DNA of 64,000 nt from Muricauda sp. MAR_2010_75 (lineage in GTDB: Bacteria; Bacteroidota; Bacteroidia; Flavobacteriales; Flavobacteriaceae). Location of the stretch: positions 434,001 through 498,000 of the forward strand of contig NZ_JQNJ01000001.1 of assembly GCF_000745185.1 (NCBI RefSeq). The letters are read 5' to 3'. Numbering within the stretch: position 1 is the stretch's first letter; each line of letters opens with the position of its first letter. Positions 53,043 to 62,064 of the stretch are shown piece after piece. A program made the translations under genes and the position numbers. A model generated the notes under the pieces. The model saw only the letters and a list, made by a program, of their open reading frames with translations, did not search any database and was not told the origin of the DNA.

Positions 53043-54875
53043 ATGCTTAGGACCATAGATGTCGTAATCATTGCAACATATCTGCTAGCGACCATTTTCA
53101 TTGGATTAATTCTAAGAAGAAGGGCCCAAAGGAGCAAGGAAGACTATTTGTTGGCCGGGAACTCCATACCATGGTACATGTTAGGCCTTTCCAATGCTTC
53201 GGGCATGTTTGATATATCTGGAACCATTTGGCTGGTGACCCTCATGTTCGTATATGGGATTAAAAGTGCATGGATTCCGTGGCTATGGCCTATCTTCAAC
53301 CAAGTTTTTTTAATGGTGTATTTGTCCAAATGGCTGAGAAGGTCCAATGTGACCACCGGGGCTGAATGGATTAGGACACGTTTTGGAAACGGGAAAGGTG
53401 GAAAACTGTCACATACCATTGTGGTGGTCTTTGCCCTTTTGAGCTGTCTCGGTTTTTTGGCGTATGGGTTTATTGGATTGGGAAAATTCATGGAGATTTT
53501 TATTCCATGGGAAGTTTTGGCAAATTATGTTCCATTTGACGTCCCGGCTGCATATGTGCCCCACTTTTATGGTGTTGTGTTTACCTTGTTCGCCGTTTTT
53601 TATTCACTTTTAGGAGGGATGTCCGGAATTGTCTGGGCCGATGTGCTGCAATTCGGTATCATGACAATTTCTGCAATAGTCATCGGTTACTTGGGGTTTG
53701 TAGCCATAGGAAACAACCCCTTGAACGTTCCCGATGGATGGGGAACTCCCTTTTTCGGTTGGGAACTGGACCTTGATTGGTCCAATATCATTCCTCAGGT
53801 AAATGAAAAAATAAGGTCCGATGGTTATGGCCTCTTTACCATATTTTTTATGATGATGATTTTCAAGGGAATCTTGGTGAGTTTGGCTGGCCCAGCCCCC
53901 AATTATGACATGCAGAAGATTCTTTCTGCCAAAAACCCCAAGGAAGCTTCCAAAATGAGCGGTTTTGTATCCGTCATTCTCATGCCCATTCGCTACTTGA
54001 TGATTGCCGGATTTGCAGCCCTTGCTTTGATCTATTATGAAAAACTGGATTTGATCACCGCCACGGGTGAGGTCGATTTTGAATTGATCCTGCCCTCAGC
54101 CATAAAGGAATTTGCGCCTGTGGGCTTAATGGGGCTTCTCTTGGCCGGACTTTTGGCGGCTTTCATGTCCACTTTCGCAGGAACCTTGAATGCGGCGCAG
54201 GCCTATCTGATCAATGACATATACCTTAACCATAAAAAAACGGAAGTGACCCCAAAACAAGTAAAGGTCATGAACTATGGCTCTGGGATCTTGGTTGTCC
54301 TGGTGAGTATCTTCCTAGGTTTCTTCGTCGAAGACGTCAATTCGGTCTTACAATGGTTGGTTTCCGCTCTTTTTGGAAGTTATGTGGTGGCCAACATTTT
54401 AAAATGGCATTGGTGGCGTTTCAATGGCCATGGTTTCTTTTGGGGAATGGTTGCGGGTATGGTACCAGCATTGATACTTCCCTATGTCTTTTCGGCAACC
54501 CTAGACCTGTATTACTTTCCGATTTTGCTGATAACTTCCATACTGGGATGTGTGATTGGAACCTATTCCGCACCGCCCACTGAAGAAAAGGTTTTGCGCT
54601 CGTTTTATACCAATGTTAGGCCTTGGGGCTTCTGGAAACCCATAAGCGACAATATTCGCATGGAAAACCCAGGCTTCAAGAAAAACACCCATTTTAAAAG
54701 GGATATGTTCAACGTACTTACAGGTATTGTGGCACAAACGGTCTTGGTAATGCTTCCCATGTATTTGATATTCAGACAAAACATTCCGGTACTGATTCTT
54801 TTGGCCGTATTGATCTTGTGCATCCTTTTGCTCAAAAAATTCTGGTGGGACACCCTTGGGGAACAACTTGATTAG
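53043..54875 (+). CDS. Na+/sugar symporter (SSS family)
   Basis: A 610-residue inner-membrane transporter with about 13-14 helices. The start is MLRTIDVVIIATYLLATIFIGLILRRR, followed by SKEDYLLAGNSIPWYMLGLSNASGMFD (the SSS TM1 sodium-site region), GMSGIVWADVLQFGIM and LLAGLLAAFMSTFAGTLNAAQAYLINDIY, all standard for solute:sodium symporters. In Bacteroides fragilis a similar symporter (ManB) imports mannobiose beside a GH26 mannanase and an epimerase, as in this operon. It starts an operon with the epimerase (32-base gap) and the GH26 gene. Confidence 0.88.
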   Translation: MLRTIDVVIIATYLLATIFIGLILRRRAQRSKEDYLLAGNSIPWYMLGLSNASGMFDISGTIWLVTLMFVYGIKSAWIPWLWPIFNQVFLMVYLSKWLRRSNVTTGAEWIRTRFGNGKGGKLSHTIVVVFALLSCLGFLAYGFIGLGKFMEIFIPWEVLANYVPFDVPAAYVPHFYGVVFTLFAVFYSLLGGMSGIVWADVLQFGIMTISAIVIGYLGFVAIGNNPLNVPDGWGTPFFGWELDLDWSNIIPQVNEKIRSDGYGLFTIFFMMMIFKGILVSLAGPAPNYDMQKILSAKNPKEASKMSGFVSVILMPIRYLMIAGFAALALIYYEKLDLITATGEVDFELILPSAIKEFAPVGLMGLLLAGLLAAFMSTFAGTLNAAQAYLINDIYLNHKKTEVTPKQVKVMNYGSGILVVLVSIFLGFFVEDVNSVLQWLVSALFGSYVVANILKWHWWRFNGHGFFWGMVAGMVPALILPYVFSATLDLYYFPILLITSILGCVIGTYSAPPTEEKVLRSFYTNVRPWGFWKPISDNIRMENPGFKKNTHFKRDMFNVLTGIVAQTVLVMLPMYLIFRQNIPVLILLAVLILCILLLKKFWWDTLGEQLD

Positions 54876-54907
54876 AAACAGGAAATGTTTAAAGTTTAAA
54901 TCGTCCC

Positions 54908-56089
54908 ATGTCCAAAGATTACAAAGAACTTAAAGATGAATTGCGCAGTGAATTGGACAATATTTTGACGTATTGGTCAACTTTTGGCATTGATGATCAA
55001 TACGGAGGCTTTGTAGGGCAACGTGATTTTTACAACCAGCTTGTGCCGAAAGCATCCAAGGGAATCATTCTGAATACCCGTATCCTCTGGTCCTTTTCAG
55101 CTGCGTCCAATTACCTGAAATCAAAAAAACACGAATCTATTTGTAATAGGGCCTACACCTATTTAAAGACCTATTTCAAAGATAAAGGCCATAAAGGTGT
55201 TTTTTGGGAAGTAGATCATAACGGAAATCCTCTCAATACAAGAAAGCAAGTGTATGCCCAGGCCTTTGCCATTTATGCGCTCTCCGAGTATTACCTGTTT
55301 TCCCAAAAGGAAGAAGCAAAGGATTGGGCCGTTTCCCTTTTTGAAAATTTGGAAACCTATGCAAGGGACAGGCATAATTTGGGATATTATGAAGCTTTTT
55401 ACGAGGATTGGACCCCCATACCCGATATGCGTTTGAGCGATAAGGATATGAACGCTGCCAAGACCATGAACACTCATCTGCATGTTTTGGAAGCTTACAC
55501 CAGTTTATTGAAAGTGTATGACCATCAAAAGCTTAGAGATGCACTGCGGGAGTTGATTGTCCTTTTTCAATTTAAGTTTTTGAATAAGTCAAACCACTAT
55601 GATCTTTTTTTTGATAAAGAATGGAGCCTCCTGAGCACTACCATTTCCTTTGGGCACGATATAGAAACGGCCTGGCTGGTCATTGAGGCGGCCAAAGCAT
55701 TAAACGATGAAAGCTTGGTTCAACAGACCCAAGAAACGGCCATTAAAGTAATCGACACTTTTTTGTTGGAAGCTTTGGATCATGATGGGGCCGTAATGAA
55801 TGAAAGGGACACAGCATCAAACCATTTGGACACCGATAGACATTGGTGGCCCCAAGTGGAGGCTCTTATCGGGTTGAAATATGGCCATTCCCTGACCCAA
55901 AATCCTGATTATATTGAAAAATCCATTGGTATATGGGAATTCACAAAACAGTTCTTGATCGATAAAGCGCATGGAGAATGGCATTTTAGGGTCGATTCTG
56001 AAGGACGGCCCTATAAAGAAGAGGACAAGGTGAGTATGTGGAAAGCCCCCTACCATACTACCCGTGCCTGTATTTTAATGAGCCAATGA
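54908..56089 (+). CDS. cellobiose/mannobiose 2-epimerase
   Basis: A 393-residue AGE-superfamily (alpha/alpha)6-barrel enzyme, cytosolic. Markers of the cellobiose 2-epimerase type: KGIILNTRILWSFSAA, AKTMNTHLHVLEAYT, SFGHDIETAWL, RHWWPQVEALIG and SMWKAPYHTTRAC, holding the catalytic His residues. It interconverts mannobiose and mannosylglucose (or cellobiose and glucosylmannose). With the symporter upstream and GH26 mannanase immediately downstream (7-base gap), the mannan route of B. fragilis is the best model, in which the product is split by a GH130 phosphorylase not found here. Confidence 0.9.
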   Translation: MSKDYKELKDELRSELDNILTYWSTFGIDDQYGGFVGQRDFYNQLVPKASKGIILNTRILWSFSAASNYLKSKKHESICNRAYTYLKTYFKDKGHKGVFWEVDHNGNPLNTRKQVYAQAFAIYALSEYYLFSQKEEAKDWAVSLFENLETYARDRHNLGYYEAFYEDWTPIPDMRLSDKDMNAAKTMNTHLHVLEAYTSLLKVYDHQKLRDALRELIVLFQFKFLNKSNHYDLFFDKEWSLLSTTISFGHDIETAWLVIEAAKALNDESLVQQTQETAIKVIDTFLLEALDHDGAVMNERDTASNHLDTDRHWWPQVEALIGLKYGHSLTQNPDYIEKSIGIWEFTKQFLIDKAHGEWHFRVDSEGRPYKEEDKVSMWKAPYHTTRACILMSQ

Positions 56090-56096
56090 TCGGACC

Positions 56097-57362
56097 ATGA
56101 CTAAACAATACTTTCTTATTTTGGTTACAATTATTTTGCTGACAATGAGCGGTTGTTCCAAAGATTCGGATTCCGGTTTTTATGAACCTGAACCCATTGA
56201 AGAAGACCCAACCCCGGAAAATCCACTTCCACCCGGTGAACTTGACTTTGAACCCGAGGAGACCAGAAGTTTCATGGTAAACCCGGATGCCACAGAAGAG
56301 ACTGTTGCGCTCTTTTACAATTTAAAATTGCTTTCACAAAATAGTTTTATTGTAGGTCAGCAAGATGCATTCAGCAGCTTCTATCAAGATAATGCCGGGG
56401 ATTCTGACATCAAAAAAATGACCGGAAGTGATCCCGGACTATTGGGGTCGGACTTCATGTTCATTACAGACGACCTTAACGATGGAACCCCTTCCAATTG
56501 GTTTTTCCAACAAGAAAACCAGATCAGGGATGACGTCCTCAGGGCTTTTGATATGGGTTTGGTCAATGTTTTCTGTTGGCACTTTCGTGAACCTTTTGAG
56601 GGCGAACATTTCTATACAAGTGAAATGACCCAATTTCAAAGGGAAAATGCCCTGAAAAGTATCTTGCCGGGAGGTGAAAACCATGACTACTATAAGCAAA
56701 AGCTTGAAAAAATAGCATCGTTCACCAAGAGCTTGGTGGGTTCCAATGGTGCATTGGTCCCCATCATCTTCAGGCCTTTCCATGAATTTGATGGTGATTG
56801 GTTTTGGTGGGGGCAATCCTTTTGCACCATCGAAGAATATATACAGCTTTGGCAGTTTACGGTAACATACCTTAAAAACACCTTGTCTGTGAACAACATG
56901 CTCTTTGCGTTTTCACCAGATAACCGATTTTTTTCAGAAAGCGAATACTTGGCACGGTATCCCGGGGATGACTTTGTGGATATCATGGGAATGGACAATT
57001 ATGGGGATTTCAATAATCAAGGCCAAGCCGGTGTTGAAAGGGCGAACCAAAAACTAAAGATTGTGTCCGACTTGGCAGAGGAAAGGGTTAAAATAGCTTC
57101 ACTTACCGAGACAGGGTATTTTGTCACTTTAAGCGAAAACGGGGCCATTCCAGGTTTTTTTACCAATAACCTCTTTGAAGCCTTGACACATAACGATGTT
57201 AAGATTGGTTTTACCATGTTTTGGTATAATTATCAAGACACGTATTGCACACCTGTACCCGGTTTGCCCAGTGCCAATGATTTTATGGAGTTTGTGTCCA
57301 AACCAGAGGTGATTCTTGCAGATGACCTGCCAGAAATGTACCGGCTACCGCCCAATTCTTAA
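56097..57362 (+). CDS. GH26 endo-beta-1,4-mannanase, surface lipoprotein
   Basis: A 421-residue lipoprotein (MTKQYFLILVTIILLTMSGC) with an acidic/proline linker (SKDSDSG... EEDPTPENPLPPGEL), typical of Bacteroidota surface lipoproteins. The GH26 module follows: FIVGQQDAFSSF, NVFCWHFREP, the acid/base Glu in FRPFHEFDGDWFWWG (Glu230) and the nucleophile Glu in IASLTETGYF (Glu338), plus MGMDNYGDF. GH26 enzymes cut beta-1,4-mannan, releasing mannobiose. It is last in the symporter-epimerase operon. Confidence 0.93.
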   Translation: MTKQYFLILVTIILLTMSGCSKDSDSGFYEPEPIEEDPTPENPLPPGELDFEPEETRSFMVNPDATEETVALFYNLKLLSQNSFIVGQQDAFSSFYQDNAGDSDIKKMTGSDPGLLGSDFMFITDDLNDGTPSNWFFQQENQIRDDVLRAFDMGLVNVFCWHFREPFEGEHFYTSEMTQFQRENALKSILPGGENHDYYKQKLEKIASFTKSLVGSNGALVPIIFRPFHEFDGDWFWWGQSFCTIEEYIQLWQFTVTYLKNTLSVNNMLFAFSPDNRFFSESEYLARYPGDDFVDIMGMDNYGDFNNQGQAGVERANQKLKIVSDLAEERVKIASLTETGYFVTLSENGAIPGFFTNNLFEALTHNDVKIGFTMFWYNYQDTYCTPVPGLPSANDFMEFVSKPEVILADDLPEMYRLPPNS

Positions 57363-57501
57363 CTATAGTAAGGCGCCCCTCATTAAATTGGAGCAATCTT
57401 AGCTATTGTCTATGAATCTCAAGAAAAGTTGTTCGAAATAAATCAATGTATACGTACTATAGAAAAATCAAAGAACGGAACTTCATTTTTTTTGGGTTTC
57501 T

Positions 57502-58494
57502 TTACTTCAAGATTGTCTCTATTTTTTCCAGTTCATCATTGGTAAAGTGCAAGTTTTGTAAAGCGCCCAAATTGTCTATCAGTTGTTTTGTGCTGCTCAC
57601 ACCTACCAGTACCGAGGTCACTCTCTCATCTTTTAACAGCCAAGAAATTGCCATTTGTGCTAAACTCTGCCCCCTGTTGCCGGCCAATTGGTTCAGTTTT
57701 TTCACTTTCGTAAGCACTTTATCGGTGATTGTGTCTTTCTGCAAAAAACCTGTGCTTTTGGCTGCCCTGGAATTTTTAGGGATTGATTTTAAGTATTTGT
57801 CCGTGAGAATTCCTTGTTCCAGGGGTGAAAATGGAATGCACCCAATACCTTCATCGCCCAGAACATCCATAAGACCATCCTCTACCCAGCGGTCCATCAT
57901 GCTGTAACGGGGTTGGTGGATCAGGCAAGGAGTGCCCAAACTTTTTAAAATTTTTGAAGCCTTCAAAGTATCGTGGTGGTTATAGGACGAAATCCCCACA
58001 TAAAGTGCTTTTCCTTGCCGCACTATAAGGTCCAATGCAGTCATAGTCTCTTCCAAAGGGGTTTTCGGGTCTGGTCTGTGATGATAAAATATGTCCACAT
58101 ACTCCAAACCCATGCGTTTTAGGCTTTGATCTAAACTTGCTACCAAGTACTTTTTGGATCCCCAATCACCATAGGGACCTGGCCACATTCCCCATCCAGC
58201 TTTGCTGGAGATAATCATCTCATCCCTGTAAGGCAAGAAGCTTTGCTTCATGACCTTTCCAAAGTTTTCTTCTGCAGATCCTGGCGGGGGACCATAGTTG
58301 TTGGCTAGATCAAAGTGGGTCACACCTTTGTCAAATGCGGCATGGAGTATCTTTTTACCCTCTTCAAATAAATCTACATATCCGAAATTATGCCAAAGCC
58401 CCAAAGATATTGCGGGGAGCATCAAACCGCTTTTTCCGCATCTTCTGTACGGCATGGTGTCATAACGTTTACTATCAGCTAAATAAGGTTCCAT
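57502..58494 (-). CDS. aldo/keto reductase, YghZ-type
   Basis: A 330-residue cytosolic NADPH-dependent AKR. Opening MPYRRCGKSGLMLPAISLGLW; catalytic tetrad readable as Asp and Tyr in THFDLANNYGPPPGSAE, Lys in IISSKAGWGM, and His in IFYHHRPDP; cofactor region FSPLEQGILTDKY and VLVGVSSTKQL. Length and wording fit YghZ (L-glyceraldehyde 3-phosphate reductase) homologs, which also act on other aldehydes. It is the last gene of the AGE-araC-esterase-AKR operon (3-base gap from the esterase). Its role in mannan use is not obvious. Confidence 0.87.
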   Translation of the reverse strand: MEPYLADSKRYDTMPYRRCGKSGLMLPAISLGLWHNFGYVDLFEEGKKILHAAFDKGVTHFDLANNYGPPPGSAEENFGKVMKQSFLPYRDEMIISSKAGWGMWPGPYGDWGSKKYLVASLDQSLKRMGLEYVDIFYHHRPDPKTPLEETMTALDLIVRQGKALYVGISSYNHHDTLKASKILKSLGTPCLIHQPRYSMMDRWVEDGLMDVLGDEGIGCIPFSPLEQGILTDKYLKSIPKNSRAAKSTGFLQKDTITDKVLTKVKKLNQLAGNRGQSLAQMAISWLLKDERVTSVLVGVSSTKQLIDNLGALQNLHFTNDELEKIETILK

Positions 58495-58497
58495 AAA

Positions 58498-59619
58498 TTA
58501 TTCCAGTATTTTTTTTAAAAAGGGTTCCAATTGATCTGCCATTGTTTTGTGATCTTCTAAATCAGGATGGGAGGTGCACCCATTCGGCTGCATTTCCTCA
58601 AATTGAAAAATAGATATTTTTGGGTCGTTCCCAAAATGGTCTTTGACTTCTTTAAGGGATTCCAAAAGTATTTTTCCCTTGTCGCCTGAAACCATTGGGG
58701 ATGTGAGCAGTACCATTTTTGCCTCTGGATTCTTCCCAAACAGATGCTCTACGAATTTTGTGTAATTCTGTACAAATTTTTCCTTGTTGAAGGGCAATCT
58801 GGGCTTTGTGCCATCACCTTCAGACATATCATTGGTGCCCAGGCAAATACAAATGATGTCCGGCTTATCATCAAAGGAATACTTATGGGAAGTATCAGTG
58901 TTCAAAAAAAGATTGTCATAGACCTCGGGCATAATGGGTTCTGCAAGGTTCTCGTCATTCCAATTCCTGTACATCCCAATGCCTGAAACAGAGCTTAGTA
59001 AATAATCAGAATTGAGTGCTCTCGCAACTCTTGGCCCAAAGGCAAGATAGGCATTGTGCTGATCGAACCATTCCCCTTCCCCACAGGGCACAGTTGACAA
59101 ATCTGCACCCATACCACAAGTAATGGAATTTCCTATAAACTCCATTTTGGTCGACCTTCTTATTGTGGCCACACCTATTTTTTTTGATTTTGCTCCGTAA
59201 AAAAGAATGGAACCATTGGATGCTTCCGTTGCCTTATAAAGGCCTACTCCATGAGGTTCTGGTCCAACAGTAGGCAATGCTATGGCTATTCTATTTATGG
59301 AGTCGCTACCAATTTGGTACCTATCCTTGTATTTTCCGTCAATGGACAGTGTAAAATAGTTATGCGAGTCGTTATTCGATTTGAGAAACAGTTCTAAGGT
59401 ATCCCCTTCAGCATTGAACTCAACACCGGAAGCGGAGCTTATTAGAGTGGTATGTGAATCTTTTTTTAAAACCCTGCCTTGATAGTAAAAAATGGTATCT
59501 CCGGACCTGTAAAGATATCTTTCATCCTTGTTGTCCACGTCACACCCCAATAGATTCAATGTCAGCAGAATGGCGAAAACCAATGAAGTGGCCCTATTAT
59601 GGCCGCGTAATGCTATCAT
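58498..59619 (-). CDS. CE2-like SGNH acetyl-xylan/mannan esterase lipoprotein
   Basis: A 373-residue lipoprotein (signal ending LTLNLLGC). N-terminal ~120 residues form a jelly-roll (YLYRSGDTIFYYQGRVL) followed by an SGNH/GDSL hydrolase: block I GNSITCGMGAD with the Ser nucleophile, block III CLGTNDMSEGD with Asn, and block V HPDLEDHKTMA with Asp-His. The two-domain layout matches carbohydrate esterase family 2, which removes acetyl groups from plant mannan/xylan. Its start overlaps the araC stop by four bases (ATGA), showing coupled translation. Confidence 0.85.
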   Translation of the reverse strand: MIALRGHNRATSLVFAILLTLNLLGCDVDNKDERYLYRSGDTIFYYQGRVLKKDSHTTLISSASGVEFNAEGDTLELFLKSNNDSHNYFTLSIDGKYKDRYQIGSDSINRIAIALPTVGPEPHGVGLYKATEASNGSILFYGAKSKKIGVATIRRSTKMEFIGNSITCGMGADLSTVPCGEGEWFDQHNAYLAFGPRVARALNSDYLLSSVSGIGMYRNWNDENLAEPIMPEVYDNLFLNTDTSHKYSFDDKPDIICICLGTNDMSEGDGTKPRLPFNKEKFVQNYTKFVEHLFGKNPEAKMVLLTSPMVSGDKGKILLESLKEVKDHFGNDPKISIFQFEEMQPNGCTSHPDLEDHKTMADQLEPFLKKILE

Positions 59620-60503
59620 AACACTCTTCTTATACCTATGAATTCTGCTCTATAGGAGCTTGGGGTTGTACCTTTTACCTTCTTAAAGACCCTGTTGAAG
59701 TTCGCCATATTGTTGAAACCGCACTTGTAGCCAATTTCACCGATGCTCAGATCGGTTTCTATCAACCACCGGGAAGCATAACTGATACGGGTATCGTTGA
59801 TATATTCAATAAATGTCTTTCCGGTTCTTTTCTTGATGAACCTATTGAAGGAAACTACGCTCATATTTACCAATTCCGAAATTTCACCAAGGGAAATTTT
59901 TCGGTCAAAGTTCTCTTGGATATACTCATATACCTTTTTTATTTTTTTACTGTTCTCAAAATCATTCAACTGTGATACATTGGTGGAGAGCAATCTTTGG
60001 TTTCTAGAATTGGCCAGGTCGTGTAAAATGGAGATGAGTTCAAGGAAATAGTCAATATTTGCGGTTTTGGAAAGGCGTATGATCCTGGGCATTGTGTCCG
60101 TTGAAATCTTTTTGGAAAAAAGAATTCCGTGATTTGCACGATAGAACATGTCCCTTATAGGTTTAAAAATGGCCCTTGAAAGCAACTTATCATCAAAAAG
60201 ATCCTCATGGAACTGGATGGTTATTTCATGGATTTCCCTTGATGTGCACCTATGCATTTCCCACCCGTGCACCAAGTTGGGGCCCACCAGGACCAGTTCA
60301 ATGTCATCAATCTCCTCAAGGTTGTCCCCAACAATCCGCCTCACCCCTTTTCCATTGCTTATAAAATTGAGTTCAAATTCAGGATGAAAATGAATCGGAA
60401 AATCAAAATCTTGCTTCAACCGATCAAATACCAAAAAACTGTCCTCGGGCGCAAGGGGGGTTATCTCCCTGTGTACATTTTTCAAAAGATGCTCATTTTC
60501 CAT
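59616..60503 (-). CDS. AraC family transcriptional regulator
   Basis: A 295-residue regulator; the ATG at 60503 (MENEHLLKNVHREI) is preferred to a GTG at 60557. The N-terminal cupin-like sensor has FPIHFHPEFELNFISNGKGVRRIVGDN; the C-terminal double-HTH has KISLGEISELVNMSVVSFNRFIKKRTGKTFIEYINDTRI and LSIGEIGYKCGFNNMANFNRVFKKVKGTTPSSYR. It is the only regulator in the mannan locus and so the best candidate to bind the shared 19-bp box. It is followed by the esterase (ATGA overlap) and preceded by the AGE-family gene. Confidence 0.92.
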   Translation of the reverse strand: MENEHLLKNVHREITPLAPEDSFLVFDRLKQDFDFPIHFHPEFELNFISNGKGVRRIVGDNLEEIDDIELVLVGPNLVHGWEMHRCTSREIHEITIQFHEDLFDDKLLSRAIFKPIRDMFYRANHGILFSKKISTDTMPRIIRLSKTANIDYFLELISILHDLANSRNQRLLSTNVSQLNDFENSKKIKKVYEYIQENFDRKISLGEISELVNMSVVSFNRFIKKRTGKTFIEYINDTRISYASRWLIETDLSIGEIGYKCGFNNMANFNRVFKKVKGTTPSSYRAEFIGIRRVL

Positions 60504-60564
60504 TTTTAGTTGAAAGTTAATGGTGGATCCCAGTGTTGGACAACCGTGGCCGGTCACTTAAATA

Positions 60565-61926
60565 TCAATCCATATTGTTTTGTTCAAGTCGGCCTGCACA
60601 ATTGACCAGTGCCCTATAATTGTGGTAAGCCCCTTTCCAAATATGGCCTTTGGGCTGAAATTTGGTTTCAGGTCTGGTATCAATTCCCCACTCATACCAC
60701 CCTCCATGATCGGGATCCATGATATACGTATTGGTATACTGCCATAATTTGTCAAAATATGCTCTATAATTTATTGAATCTTTTGGAAAGTAAGTGTCCA
60801 TCATCAAGAGGCTGTTCAAGCCTTCTGCTTGCGACCACCAATTTTTATCATAATTTACGATGCTCAGTTTTTCATCCCCTGCATAATAATATCCTCCATC
60901 ATAGAAGCCCCCATGTTTGTTGTCCCAACCATTCGTAATGGCATGGTCCACCATTATTTTTCCCTTTTTTAAAGTTTGGTCGAATTGTAGACCGCCAAGT
61001 GCCTCGGAAGCTTCCAGCATAAGATAGGCGGTCTCAACATCATGGCCAAAGGAAACATGGTCAAGGTAATAATGTTTTTGAATGGTATCCTTGGGTGTAT
61101 CAACAAAAGTTACGGGCGTCCAATCCGCCTCGAAGAACAAGTTCATGTACCCCTTATTGGTAGTAATGGAGTCGCGTATCAAAACAAGGAGTTCCCCGAC
61201 CCGTTCCCCCACCAATGGATCAGGCCATACTTTGTAAAGGGCCGTCAACGCCTCCAAGAGATGTATTGAACTGTTTTGGTCCTTATACCCGATATCCGAA
61301 GTCGATGGAAAATCTCCAGTTCGTACAATAGGTGTTCCATTTATGTCCATGGATTGATAATATCCTTTATATATGCTGTCATGGCTATGCTCTTCCAACC
61401 AGCGAAAAGCCTGTTTGGCCAAATCCAATGCCTCCCCATTTTTTGAAACGGCATAATAAACCGCCAACCCATAAATTGCAAATGAGTTTCCATATGCTGT
61501 TTTGGCTTCACCTGGACGGACTATGGGCTTTCCTTTTTTGGTCACCAAATTATGGAACCCGCCATTTTTTCCGTCCCACATGTGATCGCGCAAAAACTTG
61601 AATCCGTGTTCCGCATAGGAAAGATATTCCTTTTCCTTATCACCATCATGCATTGCTGCGGTAGCAGTGGTCCAGATATGCCGGGCCTGGGTAACGATCA
61701 TCTTGTCATGCCGTTCCCCTAACTTAAAATCAAAGGTCACTTCACTATAATAGCCACCATCCACTGTGTCCAGCACCAGAGGATACCACTTATCCAGTAA
61801 TTGATCGTTGGCAGCGGTTTGGAATTCCAATACCATATCGTCATTGACAGGGGTGTTTCTTTTCTCGGTGGTACAGCCCAAAACAAATATTATGGCAAAA
61901 AAAGATAGGGTCCGAATAGTTTTCAT
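60565..61926 (-). CDS. AGE-superfamily epimerase-like lipoprotein
   Basis: A 453-residue protein; the ATG at 61926 gives a lipoprotein signal (MKTIRTLSFFAIIFVLGC). The mature part is an AGE-type (alpha/alpha)6 barrel: VTQARHIWTTATAAMHD, YGNSFAIYGLAVYYA, SIHLLEALTALYK, SFGHDVETAYLML, NWWSQAEGLNSL and WKGAYHNYRALV, so the catalytic His motifs of the family are present. Known 2-epimerases are cytosolic; the lipobox here places the enzyme outside the cytoplasm. Its substrate (mannose, cellobiose or another saccharide) is not known. It heads the operon with araC, esterase and AKR. Confidence 0.85.
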   Translation of the reverse strand: MKTIRTLSFFAIIFVLGCTTEKRNTPVNDDMVLEFQTAANDQLLDKWYPLVLDTVDGGYYSEVTFDFKLGERHDKMIVTQARHIWTTATAAMHDGDKEKEYLSYAEHGFKFLRDHMWDGKNGGFHNLVTKKGKPIVRPGEAKTAYGNSFAIYGLAVYYAVSKNGEALDLAKQAFRWLEEHSHDSIYKGYYQSMDINGTPIVRTGDFPSTSDIGYKDQNSSIHLLEALTALYKVWPDPLVGERVGELLVLIRDSITTNKGYMNLFFEADWTPVTFVDTPKDTIQKHYYLDHVSFGHDVETAYLMLEASEALGGLQFDQTLKKGKIMVDHAITNGWDNKHGGFYDGGYYYAGDEKLSIVNYDKNWWSQAEGLNSLLMMDTYFPKDSINYRAYFDKLWQYTNTYIMDPDHGGWYEWGIDTRPETKFQPKGHIWKGAYHNYRALVNCAGRLEQNNMD

Positions 61927-61998
61927 ATAGAAGATTATTGACAATAAAGATATAATAATCCTCATATTTTAAATATTATTGAAAATATCATACTCTAT

Positions 61999-62045
61999 AT
62001 TGACAAAATAATATTGATAGTTGGATGGCGTATCCCATAATTTTA
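61999..62045 (+). promoter_or_regulatory. GH9 promoter with shared 19-bp box
   Basis: The box ATTGACAAAATAATATTGA (61999-62017) includes the -33 TTG (62014-62016); 21 bases later is TAATTTTA (62038-62045, 5 of 6 consensus positions). The box ends 47 bases before the GH9 ATG, almost the same distance as in the GH5 gene. Confidence 0.65.
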
Positions 62046-62064
62046 CCTGAATTATTGGCCAACC

